Below, piece by piece: positions 53,925-62,519 of a stretch of DNA of 64,000 bases. Position 1 is the first letter of the stretch. Each line of letters begins with the position of its first letter. The notes beneath the pieces were generated by a model. That model made no database searches, was not told the DNA's origin, and saw only the letters and a list, made by a program, of their open reading frames with translations. The DNA is from an uncultured bacterium (GTDB taxonomy: Bacteria > Verrucomicrobiota > Lentisphaeria > Victivallales > UBA1829). The stretch spans positions 190,663 through 254,662 of the forward strand of contig CACZEK010000001.1 in NCBI GenBank assembly GCA_902780135.1, written 5' to 3'. The position numbers and the translations under genes were made by a program.

Positions 53925-54917
53925 ATGCAGGACCGCATCATCAGCGCCACCGCCGGGCCGGAACTCGAAGGCGTACGCCTGGACCATTTCCTCTCCGGGC
54001 GGTTCACCTACCAGTCCCGGACCGGATGGCAGTCGATCATCCGCGAGGGCCGGATCGCGGTCAACGGCATCCGGGTGCGGGCGTCGCGCCGCCTCCATGC
54101 GGGCGACGTGGTCACGTTCGACGTGCAGGGGATCGCCGAGCCGGACGTGGACCCGTCGTATTCGGTCGTGCTGGACCGCCCCGGTTTCCTGGTCGTGTCG
54201 AAATCGGGCTGCCTGCCGGTCCATCCGTCGGGCTGCTATTTCCGGAACACCCTGCTGATGCTGATGAAGGAACGCTACGGCGAGCTGTTCGTCGTGAACC
54301 GTCTCGACCGGGAGACCTCCGGGCTGGTCGTGCTCGCGAAAGACCCGGAAACGGCGGGCGTCCTGAGCGGGCTTTTCGCGACGCGCCGGGTGGAGAAGAC
54401 CTATCTCGCCGCCGTATTCGGCTCATTTCCCGCCGGGACGGTCGTGAAAAACGGCTGGCTCTCGTCCGATCCCGGTTCCCCGGTGCGGAAGAAACGGCGG
54501 TTCACGGAGGACGATCCGGGCACGGAGGATGCTGAACCGTGCGGCACGGAGTTCACCTGCCTGAAGACCCGCGGCGGATACAGCCTCGTCGAATGCCGTC
54601 CGCACACGGGCCGCCTGCACCAGATCCGCGCCACGCTGTGCTCCTGCGGATTCCCGCTCCTCGGCGACAAGCTCTACGGTCCCGACGACACGATCTTCCT
54701 GCGGTTCACGGAGGACGCCATGACGGACGCCGACCGCGCGGCGCTGGTCCTGCCGACGCAGGCGCTCCACGCCTGGCGGCTCAAGTTCGCGATCCCCGGC
54801 ACGGATGAGGCGGTCCGCTGCGAAAGCGCGCCGCCGGACGCGATGCTGGGGCTTTTCGCTCCGGACGCGGCGTCCGCGCTCCGCGCGCCGGACGGCTTTT
54901 CGGCGGAACACGCTTGA
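53925..54917 (+). CDS. RluA-family 23S rRNA/tRNA pseudouridine synthase
   Basis: A 330-residue enzyme. Residues about 15-70 form an S4 RNA-binding domain (LEGVRLDHFLSGRF, REGRIAVNGIRV). The catalytic domain has VVNRLDRETSGLVVLA, with the catalytic Asp in RLDRETSG, and later CRPHTGRLHQIR and GDKLYGPD. The usual HRLD reads NRLD. The C-terminus has an extra 40 residues. The exact rRNA or tRNA target cannot be read (RluC or RluD type). A promoter for the next gene lies at its 3' end (54914-54941). Confidence 0.92.
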   Translation: MQDRIISATAGPELEGVRLDHFLSGRFTYQSRTGWQSIIREGRIAVNGIRVRASRRLHAGDVVTFDVQGIAEPDVDPSYSVVLDRPGFLVVSKSGCLPVHPSGCYFRNTLLMLMKERYGELFVVNRLDRETSGLVVLAKDPETAGVLSGLFATRRVEKTYLAAVFGSFPAGTVVKNGWLSSDPGSPVRKKRRFTEDDPGTEDAEPCGTEFTCLKTRGGYSLVECRPHTGRLHQIRATLCSCGFPLLGDKLYGPDDTIFLRFTEDAMTDADRAALVLPTQALHAWRLKFAIPGTDEAVRCESAPPDAMLGLFAPDAASALRAPDGFSAEHA

Positions 54918-54941
54918 CAAAACGTTTTTTTGCAGTATATT
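54914..54941 (+). promoter_or_regulatory. Promoter of the BamE-like lipoprotein / HPr genes
   Basis: TTGACA (54914-54919) overlaps the stop of the pseudouridine synthase gene; after 16 bases comes TATATT (54936-54941). The start codon of the lipoprotein gene is 60 bases downstream. Confidence 0.75.
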
Positions 54942-55001
54942 GTATAGAATTGTTTTTTATCGTCCGAGCGCTTTTTCCATCAGCCCCGAAAGGAAACGGA
55001 A

Positions 55002-55370
55002 ATGATCCGACACACGATCCTGGTCCTCGCCTGCGCCGCAATCGCCGCGGCGACCGCTTCCTGCGGATATTTCCAGGCGGAGCGCCAGCGCGAAAGACTG
55101 GCGGACATCCGGGTGGGCATGACCAAGGGCCAGGTCGTGGAGATCGCCGGGGAGCCGCTCAACAGGGAACTCTACAGCACGGACAATTACTGGTTCTACT
55201 ACACCGACCCCAAATGGTACGACGGCCTGGTCACGCAGGACGAGTGCACGCCGTTCCTCTTCGACGACGAGGGCGTCCTGCAGGGCTGGGGCAACCGGTA
55301 TTTCCGCGAACACGGCATCATGTCCGTCTGGACGCAGGAAGCCATCAACAGTTCCATCTGGTTCTTCTAA
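55002..55370 (+). CDS. Small BamE/SmpA-like outer-membrane lipoprotein
   Basis: A 122-residue lipoprotein: signal MIRHTILVLACAAIAAATA followed by the acylated Cys21 in TASCGYF. The mature part has DIRVGMTKGQVVEIAGEP, the loop typical of the BamE/OmlA fold, then YWFYYTDPKWYDG and a compact end. BamE is an accessory lipoprotein of outer-membrane beta-barrel assembly; because the fold is shared by other lipoproteins, the role is not certain. An AAAGGAAACGG site precedes the start. An HPr gene follows after 18 bases. Confidence 0.75.
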   Translation: MIRHTILVLACAAIAAATASCGYFQAERQRERLADIRVGMTKGQVVEIAGEPLNRELYSTDNYWFYYTDPKWYDGLVTQDECTPFLFDDEGVLQGWGNRYFREHGIMSVWTQEAINSSIWFF

Positions 55371-55388
55371 CATCCCGAAAGCATCCGC

Positions 55389-55661
55389 ATGTATCAGCAA
55401 ACCGTCGTAATCCGCAACAAAGCCGGCATCCACTGCCGTCCGTCCAGCGTCATCATGTTCACAGCCGAGCCGTACGCGGCTTCGCATGACATTCTGATCA
55501 CCGGTCCCCGCGGGGCGGCCAAGCTCACCAGCATCCTCGACCTGCTCACCATGGGGCTTCAGAAGGGCGAGGAGGTCACGATCGCCGTGACCGGAGAAAA
55601 AGAGGAAGAGCTCTGCAAAAAGCTCGCGGAACTCTTCGAAACCGAATTCGACTTCACCTGA
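55389..55661 (+). CDS. HPr-family phosphocarrier protein
   Basis: A 90-residue HPr. His15 in NKAGIHCRPSS is the phosphorylation site; Ser48 in KLTSILDLLTMGL corresponds to the regulatory Ser46 of HPr. GEEVTIAVTGEKEEE completes the fold. It could act in sugar PTS or in HPr kinase-controlled regulation; no EI, EII or HprK is in the window. It lies 18 bases after the lipoprotein gene and 87 bases before trkA. Confidence 0.9.
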   Translation: MYQQTVVIRNKAGIHCRPSSVIMFTAEPYAASHDILITGPRGAAKLTSILDLLTMGLQKGEEVTIAVTGEKEEELCKKLAELFETEFDFT

Positions 55662-55748
55662 CAACCGTTTGCCCGGCCAGGCGGGACATGCCGTTTCCGG
55701 CAGACGGGAAGGCGGACATGCCGCGGAGGACGCCGGGGGAGAGCATCT

Positions 55749-57107
55749 ATGAACATCATCGTGATCGGAGCGGGCGAACTTGGGCGGCTTCTGACGTCCG
55801 CGCTCAGCGAAGAAGACCATGACGTCGTGATCGTCGACAGCGACGCCGACGAACTCGCCCGCGTCTCCGACAAGTTCGACGCCATGACCATCGCGGGCAG
55901 CTGCTCCAACGTCGGCACGCTGAAGCAGGCCGGGGCGGAGACCGCCGACGCCGTGCTGGCGGTGAGCGGCGACGAGGCGGCGAACATCCTCGCGTGCCAG
56001 ATCGCCAACAAGCTCGGCGTGAAGCACACGGTCTGCCGCCTGTACAGCAACGACTGTTTCTCCGAGGAAGACGGCATCACCCCGGCGACCTACGGGCTCT
56101 GGCGCACCTTCTCCTCGCCCGAGGAATCCGCCGAAAAGATCCTCGCGGTCCTCACCAGCCCCATCACGCTCGAATCCATCAACTTCACGAACCCGGACGC
56201 CGCCATGCTCGTGCTCGAGATCACGCGGTCCAGCATCCTGCAGGGCGTCCGCATCCGCGACATCCCCGGACCGGAACTCCTCCGCAAAATCCGGTTCGCC
56301 GCGCTCGTCCGCGACCGCCAGCTGCTGATCCCGCACGGCGACACCCTGCTGATCCCCGGCGACCGCGTGTACGTCGCCGGACGGAAAGAGGACATCGACG
56401 CGTTCGTGGACTGGGCGACGCCGGAGAACGCCGGGAAGCCCTCGCGCATCATCGTCTCCGGCGACGACGACACCAGCGTGATCGTGGCGCGAAAGGCGCG
56501 CGAGCTCGGCTTCGGCGTCCGCATGATCGTGCGCGACGAAAAGACCGGCGAACGCATCCAGGACGAGATCCCGCCCGGGATCATGGTCCTGCACGGCGAC
56601 CCGACCGACGAATCCCTGCTGGAAGACGCCGGGATCGCGGCCGCCGACGTCTTCGTCAGCGCGGCGCAGGACGACGAGGAGAACATCCTGTCCTGCATCA
56701 TCGCCAAACGCCTCGGCGCGAAAAAGGTCATCAGCCTGACGCACCGCCCCGAATACATCCGCATCGCCCGCGAAATGGGCCCCATCGACTGCGCCTTCAG
56801 CGCCACCCTGGTCGCCGCGAACTCCGTGCTGCGCCTCCTCGAGGGCGGCAACAAGCGCGTCGACGTCCAGCTCCAGAGCTTCAGGGCCGCCATCTCCGAG
56901 TTCCGCATCAACGGCTGCTCCCCGCTCTGCGGGAAGGCGATCTCCGCCGCGAAGCTCCCCGCCAGCCTCGTCCTCGCGCTCGTCTTCCGCGGCAGCGAGA
57001 TCTTCGCGCCCGCCGGGGACACCGTCCTGCTCGAGGGAGACATCGTGGTCGCGGTCGTCACGCGGGACACCATGCGGACGGTCGAAAAGATTTTCCCCTC
57101 GAAATAA
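55749..57107 (+). CDS. trkA: Trk potassium uptake regulator TrkA
   Basis: A 452-residue peripheral protein with two RCK (TrkA-N/TrkA-C) modules. The first nucleotide-binding site is IIVIGAGELGRLLTSAL with VIVDSDAD; the second is at about residue 230 (RIIVSGDDDTSVIVARKARE). It gates the TrkH channel in response to NAD/ATP. The length matches TrkA (458 in E. coli). It is followed by trkH after 18 bases, so the two form a complete Trk system. Confidence 0.95.
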   Translation: MNIIVIGAGELGRLLTSALSEEDHDVVIVDSDADELARVSDKFDAMTIAGSCSNVGTLKQAGAETADAVLAVSGDEAANILACQIANKLGVKHTVCRLYSNDCFSEEDGITPATYGLWRTFSSPEESAEKILAVLTSPITLESINFTNPDAAMLVLEITRSSILQGVRIRDIPGPELLRKIRFAALVRDRQLLIPHGDTLLIPGDRVYVAGRKEDIDAFVDWATPENAGKPSRIIVSGDDDTSVIVARKARELGFGVRMIVRDEKTGERIQDEIPPGIMVLHGDPTDESLLEDAGIAAADVFVSAAQDDEENILSCIIAKRLGAKKVISLTHRPEYIRIAREMGPIDCAFSATLVAANSVLRLLEGGNKRVDVQLQSFRAAISEFRINGCSPLCGKAISAAKLPASLVLALVFRGSEIFAPAGDTVLLEGDIVVAVVTRDTMRTVEKIFPSK

Positions 57108-57125
57108 CCCCGCCGCGCCCGCCTT

Positions 57126-58676
57126 ATGAACCACAGGCTCATCCTTTTCTTCATCTGCGTGATCGCCGCCTCGGTCGGCCTCATGGAATCCGTTTCCGGC
57201 ATCGTCGGATTCTTCTGCAACGACGGGACGGGCGACGTCCGCGCGCTCCTGCTCTGCGCCGCCGTCACGCTCGTCGCCGGGGCAGCCGGATGCGCGATCT
57301 TCCGTCCGCGCACGGAACAGCACCGCAAAGCCGGACTGCGCGAAGGCTACGCGGTCGCCGCGTTCGGGTGGCTCGCCGCCTCGGTTCTCGGCGGCCTGCC
57401 GTTCCTCTTCGTGGCGCGCATGCCCTGGTACGACGCGTTTTTCGAATCCGTCTCCGGGTTCACGACGACCGGCGCCGCGCTGATCCACCGCGGATACCGC
57501 CTGATGGACGGGACCGTGCTGGCGGGCGGCGTGGAGAGCCTGCCGCGCGGCGTGGTCTTCTGGCGCGCGCTCGAATCCTGGCTGGGCGGCATGGGGATCG
57601 TGGTGCTCGCCCTGGCGGTCCTGCCGATGTTCAACCGCGGCGGCCAGATGCTCTACAACGCCGAAACGCCCGGCCTGAAATCCTCCGACACCCAGATCGC
57701 ACCGCGCATCACCTCCTCCGCGAAGATCCTCTGGCTGATCTACGTCGGGCTTACCGCCTGCGAGGTCCTCCTGCTCCGCTTCGCCGGGATGGGCCTGTAC
57801 GAAGCCGTCTGCAACTCCTTCACCACGATCTCGACCGGCGGATTCTGCACGCGCCAGGACAGCATCGCCGCCTTCCACAGCACGCCGGTCACCCTGATCG
57901 TCACCTTCTTCATGTTCATCTCCGGCGTCAATTTCTATCTGCACGTGAGGTTCCTCTCCGGCAAGACCCTGTCGTATTTCCGCGACGAGGAATTCCGCGT
58001 GTACGCCTCGATCCTGGCGGGCGTCAGCTGCATCATCGCCGTCGCCCTGCTGCTCCAGGGACAGGCGTACGACGTTGCCCCGGAACAGAGCTTCGCCGAA
58101 TCCATGACCGTCGTCGGACGCGCGTTCCGCGACGCCGCGTTCCAGACGGCCTCCATCATGACTTCCACCGGATTCGCGATCGGGGATTACTGCACCTGGC
58201 CCCATATCGCGGTCGCGCTGATCCTGGGGATCTCCCTGATCGGCGGATGCGGCGGCTCGACCTCCGGCGGACTCAAATGCGTCCGAGCCCTGCTGGTCTG
58301 GCGGCAGAGCCTGACCGAGGTCAAGCACAACATCTTCCCCCAGCTCGTCACCGGCGTATACCTGAACAACGTCCGCATGAAAGCGCCCGCCATCCAGAAG
58401 ACCATCGCGTTCTTCACCGCCTACATCGGCATCATCCTCGTCTTCTCGCTCCTGATCCCCGCCGTCTGCCCGGAATGCACATGGGAATCCGCGCTCTCGA
58501 TCTCCATCACCGGCCTCGGCAATATCGGCCCCGGCGCGGCGCAAATCGGCCCGGCGTGCGATTTCGACTGGCTCAATCCGGCAGCAAAACTCCTGTCCGC
58601 CTTCGAAATGCTCATCGGACGCCTCGAACTCTTCACCATTCTCGTGCTCTTCCTCCCGTCCTTCTGGCGCAAATAA
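57126..58676 (+). CDS. trkH: Trk potassium transporter membrane subunit TrkH
   Basis: A 516-residue membrane protein with the four membrane-pore-membrane repeats of the TrkH/KtrB/HKT family. Pore loops are recognisable in ESVSGFTTTGAAL, NSFTTISTGGFCT, ASIMTSTGFAIGDY and SITGLGNIGPGA. CGGSTSGGLKCVRAL is the conserved segment after the third repeat. It takes up K+ with TrkA. Two bases after its stop the 96-bp tandem repeats begin. Confidence 0.95.
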   Translation: MNHRLILFFICVIAASVGLMESVSGIVGFFCNDGTGDVRALLLCAAVTLVAGAAGCAIFRPRTEQHRKAGLREGYAVAAFGWLAASVLGGLPFLFVARMPWYDAFFESVSGFTTTGAALIHRGYRLMDGTVLAGGVESLPRGVVFWRALESWLGGMGIVVLALAVLPMFNRGGQMLYNAETPGLKSSDTQIAPRITSSAKILWLIYVGLTACEVLLLRFAGMGLYEAVCNSFTTISTGGFCTRQDSIAAFHSTPVTLIVTFFMFISGVNFYLHVRFLSGKTLSYFRDEEFRVYASILAGVSCIIAVALLLQGQAYDVAPEQSFAESMTVVGRAFRDAAFQTASIMTSTGFAIGDYCTWPHIAVALILGISLIGGCGGSTSGGLKCVRALLVWRQSLTEVKHNIFPQLVTGVYLNNVRMKAPAIQKTIAFFTAYIGIILVFSLLIPAVCPECTWESALSISITGLGNIGPGAAQIGPACDFDWLNPAAKLLSAFEMLIGRLELFTILVLFLPSFWRK

Positions 58677-58678
58677 GG

Positions 58679-59062
58679 GAGGACAAGTCCTCCACTTGGG
58701 TTGTGCGCTCAGCTCCGCTTGCGCACACTGCAAGCAGTAACGGGCAGTGTCCGGCTTCGCTCGGACACGGGAATGAGGACAAGTCCTCCACTTGGGTTGT
58801 GCGCTCAGCTTCGCTTGCGCACACTGCAAGCAGTAACGGGCAGTGTCCGGCTTCGCCCGGACACGGGAATGAGGACAAGTCCTCCACTTGGGTTGTGCGC
58901 TCAGCTTCGCTTGCGCACACTGCAAGCAGTGACGGGCAGTGTCCGGCTTCGCCCGGACACGGGAATGAGGACAAGTCCTCCACTTGGGTTGTGCGTTCAG
59001 CTCCGCTTGCGCACACTGCAAGCAGTGACGGGCAGTGTCCGGCTTCGCTCGGACACGGGGAT
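58679..59062. repeat. Four tandem 96-bp repeats, each with four short palindromes
   Basis: Units start at 58679, 58775, 58871 and 58967, exactly 96 bp apart, with only a few differences between them. Each holds in order: GAGGAC-AA-GTCCTC (unit positions 1-14), a hairpin TGTGCGC/GCGCACA (24-49), ACTGC-AA-GCAGT (49-60), and a hairpin GTGTCCG/CGGACAC (69-90). Because 96 is a multiple of three, false frames run through. A diverged inverted copy lies at 21052-21133. The array is contiguous, so it is not CRISPR. The remaining 59063-59182 is T/A-rich and holds the promoter of the response regulator. Confidence 0.95.
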
Positions 59063-59118
59063 GCGGAGCATCATTCCGAAAAAAAAACGTTTTTTTCCGT
59101 TTTTTTCCGTTTCCGCAC

Positions 59119-59147
59119 TTGTTTTTTTCCGGTTGTTTCGGTATAAT
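59119..59147 (+). promoter_or_regulatory. Promoter of the response regulator gene
   Basis: TTGTTT (59119-59124), a 17-base spacer and TATAAT (59142-59147) lie 35 bases before ATG 59183. T-rich tracts upstream (59087-59130) may also help end trkH transcription. Confidence 0.7.
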
Positions 59148-59182
59148 AATATGGCTTATTTTATTTTCCGGAAGGACGACCG

Positions 59183-59599
59183 ATGACTGAACCAGAGGCA
59201 CTGCCGAGAGGCACCGAAACGCTGTTGATCGTGGACGACCAGGAGACCGTGTGGGATTTCCTGATCGAAGCGCTCCAGAATCTCGGATACTCCGTTCTCC
59301 TCGCAGAGAACGGAGAGGATGCCGTTTCCATCTACCGCGACAACCCCAGCCAGATCGACCTCGTCCTGCTCGACATGGTCATGCCCCGCCTCGGCGGGCA
59401 CGGCACGTTCTACCAGATCCGTGCCATCGACCCCGACGCGAAGATCCTGCTGTCAAGCGGATTCGTGCAGGAGGGCGCCGTGCAGGACCTCCTCGACAAC
59501 GGCGCCGCCGGATTCATCGCCAAGCCGCACCGCCTGCCAAAGCTCACGCGCGCCATCCGCGACGTGCTGGACGGCAAACCGGTCTCCGGCCAGCTTTGA
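59183..59599 (+). CDS. Stand-alone CheY-like response regulator receiver
   Basis: A 138-residue receiver domain with no output domain. The acidic pair lies in LLIVDDQETV, the phosphoacceptor is Asp64 (LVLLDMVMPRLGG), Ser91/92 is the switch position and Lys114 (FIAKPHRL) completes the site. The start PRGTETLLIVDD resembles the linker before receivers at the end of hybrid histidine kinases, so it may derive from one. An AAGGACGACCG stretch precedes the start. No histidine kinase is nearby; the partner is unknown. Confidence 0.9.
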   Translation: MTEPEALPRGTETLLIVDDQETVWDFLIEALQNLGYSVLLAENGEDAVSIYRDNPSQIDLVLLDMVMPRLGGHGTFYQIRAIDPDAKILLSSGFVQEGAVQDLLDNGAAGFIAKPHRLPKLTRAIRDVLDGKPVSGQL

Positions 59600-59757
59600 C
59601 GGCCCGGCACACCGCCGGGACCGCGGGACGGATTTGTCCGTCCGTTTTCCTCCCCTTTCCGCACGCGCGTCTTTTTCTTTGGGTTTTTGTTGAAATCGAC
59701 TGGAAAAAACGGGAAAATGGACTACTTTAAAAATGGGCTTAAGAATAAGGAGAATCC

Positions 59758-60522
59758 ATGCCGATGAAATTCATGAAATCGCTTTACATAATCTGTTTCG
59801 CCGCCGTCTGCGCGGCATTCCTGCTGGCCGCCTGCGGACCGGAACCGACCGCCGACGAATGGATGCGCAGATCCCTGGCTTCCGCAAAGGAGGCGAAATG
59901 GGGCCGCGCGCTCGACCAGGCCGAAAACGCCGTGGAGAAAGCGCCCGGCGACACGCTGGCGAACGTCCTGTACGCCATCGCGCTGGAGAACAACAACCGC
60001 ACCGAGGAAGCGATCAGCGCGGCAGTCCGCTCGAGCTCGGATTCCTCCAGCTTCATCGCGCAGTACACGCTCGGCCGCCTCTACTGCCGCCAGCAGAAAT
60101 ACGACAGCAGCGTGAAGCCGCTGACCCGCGCGCTGGAGCTCCGTCCCGACGACGCGAACACGCTGATCCTGCTCGCGCGCGCCAAGCTGCACCTGAACAC
60201 CGAAGACGCGCTGAACCTCAACAAGCGTCTCCTCTCCATCCCGCAGTTCAGCCAGTCCCCGGTGATCTACAACGAGCTCGGCGTGCTCCAGGTGCTGAAG
60301 GGCGAGCCGAAGAAGGCGACCGCGCTGTTCCTGAAGGCGCTCTCCCTCGACGCGGACAATCCGCACCTGAACCTGAACAACGCCATCCTCCACGACTACT
60401 ATCTGGGCGACCTCATGAAGGCGCGCCAGTATTACAACTCCTTCCTGCGGCTGTCCGCCAACCGCCGTGAGCTCCTCGACGAATACAAGGACGTTCAGAC
60501 GCGGCTGGAGATCATCCGCTGA
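59758..60522 (+). CDS. TPR-repeat lipoprotein
   Basis: A 254-residue lipoprotein: signal MPMKFMKSLYIICFAAVCAAF with LLAAC as lipobox. The start has AAGGAG five bases upstream. The mature protein is a series of tetratricopeptide-like helices, for example WGRALDQAENAVEKAPGDTL, SVKPLTRALELRPDDANTL and ATALFLKALSLDADNPHL, a protein-interaction scaffold. It is ten bases upstream of dnaG, so the two probably share a transcript, though no functional tie is evident. It could have a role in envelope assembly, as other TPR lipoproteins do. Confidence 0.88.
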   Translation: MPMKFMKSLYIICFAAVCAAFLLAACGPEPTADEWMRRSLASAKEAKWGRALDQAENAVEKAPGDTLANVLYAIALENNNRTEEAISAAVRSSSDSSSFIAQYTLGRLYCRQQKYDSSVKPLTRALELRPDDANTLILLARAKLHLNTEDALNLNKRLLSIPQFSQSPVIYNELGVLQVLKGEPKKATALFLKALSLDADNPHLNLNNAILHDYYLGDLMKARQYYNSFLRLSANRRELLDEYKDVQTRLEIIR

Positions 60523-60532
60523 CCCCCCTGCC

Positions 60533-62494
60533 ATGCCCCGCTATATCCCGGACGACGTACTCGACCAGATCCGGCTGCGCGCCGACATCATAGACGTCGT
60601 GCAGTCCTACGTCCCCACGCTGAAAAAAGCGGGCCTCACCTGGAAAGCGTGCTGTCCGTTCCACCACGAGAAGACCCCCTCGTTCACGGTCAACCCGGAC
60701 CGCCAGATCTTCAAGTGTTTCGGCTGCGGCAAAGGCGGCGACGTCTTCAAGTTCGTCATGGAGCTGGAAAACCTCGACTTCACTTCCGCCGCCGAGCACC
60801 TCGCGCACAAATACGGCATCATCATCCCGGAGACGCCCTCGCGGCGCGGACCCGGCGGAAGCAGGCGCGAGAACCTCGACGGCCAGCCCGAATACGGCAC
60901 GCGCGAACGCCTCTGCACGCTTCACGAGAAGCTCGCGCTCTTCTACCGCCGCTACCTGCTCGAGCACCCGGACGGACCCGTCGCGGCATATTTCCGCACG
61001 CGCGGCATCCCGAACGACGTCGCGGACAAGTTCTGCATCGGCGCGTCCCCGGACAGCTGGGACGCCGCCATCCAGTTCGCGCGCAAGGAGGGGTTCGTCG
61101 ACGACGAGCTCCGCGCGTCCGGCATCGTGTCCAGCAAGGACGAAAACCAGGCGCGCATCTACGACCGATTCCGCAACCGCCTGATGTTCCCGATCTGGAA
61201 CGAATCCGGGCGCATCGTCGGGTTCAGCGCGCGTTCGGTGGAGGCCGATCCGCAGGGCTGGAAATACGTGAACACGCCCGACACCGACATCTTCCACAAG
61301 GGCAGGCTGCTCTACGCCCTGAACTTCGCGCGCACATCCATCCCGAAGGCCGGCGCCGTGGTCCTCTGCGAGGGCCAGCTCGACGCCATCGCCATGCACC
61401 GCGCGGGCGTGACGCACGCCGTCGCGCCCCAGGGGACCGCGTTCACCGCCGACCAGGCGAAGATCCTCAAACGCCACACCTCGACCGCGATCCTCGCCAC
61501 GGACAACGACAACGCCGGGCGCGAGGCGGTCTTCAAGGACGCGGCGATCCTGCTGCCGCTCGGGTTCAACGTGAAAGTCGTGCGCTACCCCGGCGCGAAG
61601 GACGCCGACGAGACGCTCTCCAAATACGGCGCGGACGCCCTCGCCGGAGCCGTCCGCGACGCCGCCGATTTCTTCGAGTTCGCGCTCGAACACGCCCTGT
61701 CGCAGGTCGATCCCTCCACGCCCGCCGGGCGCGCCGCGGCCGCGAACGACGTGATCTACTGGATGATCCAGCTCGAAAACGAGGTTACGCGCGAGTTCTA
61801 TTTCGATTGGCTCGCGAAGAAGCTCAACGTGCCCCTCTCCTCCGTCGAAAGAGTTGCGGAACGCCGCCTCGTCGACGGCGCGCGGCACTCCGCCTCCGTG
61901 GTGCGGCGCGACGCGGGCGCCGTCCCGTCCCCGAAACCGCGCGACACCGCGCTCGAACGCGCCGTGTTCGAGCTGCTCGTGCTGATGCTGGATTCCGAGG
62001 AGTTCACGCAGAAGGCGGTCGACGACCGCCCTCCGGATTCGCTCGGCGACTCCGTCCCCGGCAAGGCCGCCGAAGCCCTGCTCCAGAGCGCCATGAACGG
62101 CGAATGGGAATCCGCCCCGCCGTCCATCCTGACCTCGCTCGAAATGGAGGGCGCGGACGTTTCGAAGTTCGTCGAGGCGATCGACCTCGCCGCCGCACGC
62201 CGCGCGGAACGCGAAGCCGCCGGGAGCGCGCGCCGCGCCGGACAGGCCGCGCCGCCCGCCTCGTGCCCCGCCGCCGATCCCGACCTCTGCGAAAAATTCT
62301 TCCGGAACACCTACAATTCGAGCCTGCGCCTGATCCTGACCGACTACTACAAGCGGAAACGCGCCGCGCTGCTGGAACAGGCGCGGTCGCTCCCCGAGGA
62401 CGCACCGGAACGCGCCGCGCTCGTGAAGGAGATCGGCGACATTTCCGCCAAGCTCTTCAAGGAACTCCCCGCGCGCTTCAAAGTCGTGATCTGA
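60533..62494 (+). CDS. dnaG: DNA primase
   Basis: A 653-residue primase. The N-terminal zinc finger is CCPFHHEKTPSF...CFGCGKGGD (about 37-66). The catalytic core has RNRLMFPIWNESGRIVGFSAR and the TOPRIM region with VLCEGQLDAIAMHRAG and TDNDNAGREA, the metal-binding acidic motif (DGD in most primases, DND here). A C-terminal helicase-binding-like domain ends at 653. The start at 60533 is chosen as it begins MPRYIPDDVLDQIRLRADIIDVV; the longer frame overlaps the lipoprotein. No rpsU or rpoD follows, unlike the classical macromolecular synthesis operon. Confidence 0.95.
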   Translation: MPRYIPDDVLDQIRLRADIIDVVQSYVPTLKKAGLTWKACCPFHHEKTPSFTVNPDRQIFKCFGCGKGGDVFKFVMELENLDFTSAAEHLAHKYGIIIPETPSRRGPGGSRRENLDGQPEYGTRERLCTLHEKLALFYRRYLLEHPDGPVAAYFRTRGIPNDVADKFCIGASPDSWDAAIQFARKEGFVDDELRASGIVSSKDENQARIYDRFRNRLMFPIWNESGRIVGFSARSVEADPQGWKYVNTPDTDIFHKGRLLYALNFARTSIPKAGAVVLCEGQLDAIAMHRAGVTHAVAPQGTAFTADQAKILKRHTSTAILATDNDNAGREAVFKDAAILLPLGFNVKVVRYPGAKDADETLSKYGADALAGAVRDAADFFEFALEHALSQVDPSTPAGRAAAANDVIYWMIQLENEVTREFYFDWLAKKLNVPLSSVERVAERRLVDGARHSASVVRRDAGAVPSPKPRDTALERAVFELLVLMLDSEEFTQKAVDDRPPDSLGDSVPGKAAEALLQSAMNGEWESAPPSILTSLEMEGADVSKFVEAIDLAAARRAEREAAGSARRAGQAAPPASCPAADPDLCEKFFRNTYNSSLRLILTDYYKRKRAALLEQARSLPEDAPERAALVKEIGDISAKLFKELPARFKVVI

Positions 62495-62519
62495 GGCTGA
62501 GGCGCATCGGCCCCCTTTT

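Noticed and set aside
58679-59062. CRISPR array
   Set aside because: The 96-bp units are contiguous and nearly identical over their whole length, with no unique spacers, and no cas genes are nearby.
55994-59146. A 1050-codon plus-strand Arg/Pro-rich frame overlapping trkA and trkH
   Set aside because: An out-of-frame shadow of trkA-trkH, with the Arg/Pro/His-rich composition expected of GC-rich DNA read in the wrong frame.
58701-59186. A 161-residue repeat protein encoded by the tandem array
   Set aside because: The frame stays open only because 96 is divisible by three. There is no ribosome site, and the sequence is explained by palindromic DNA repeats.
54957-59201. A 1414-codon minus-strand frame over the lipoprotein, HPr, trkA, trkH and the tandem repeats
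   Set aside because: It is antisense to well-recognised genes, and its repeats come only from the 96-bp array, whose period is a multiple of three.
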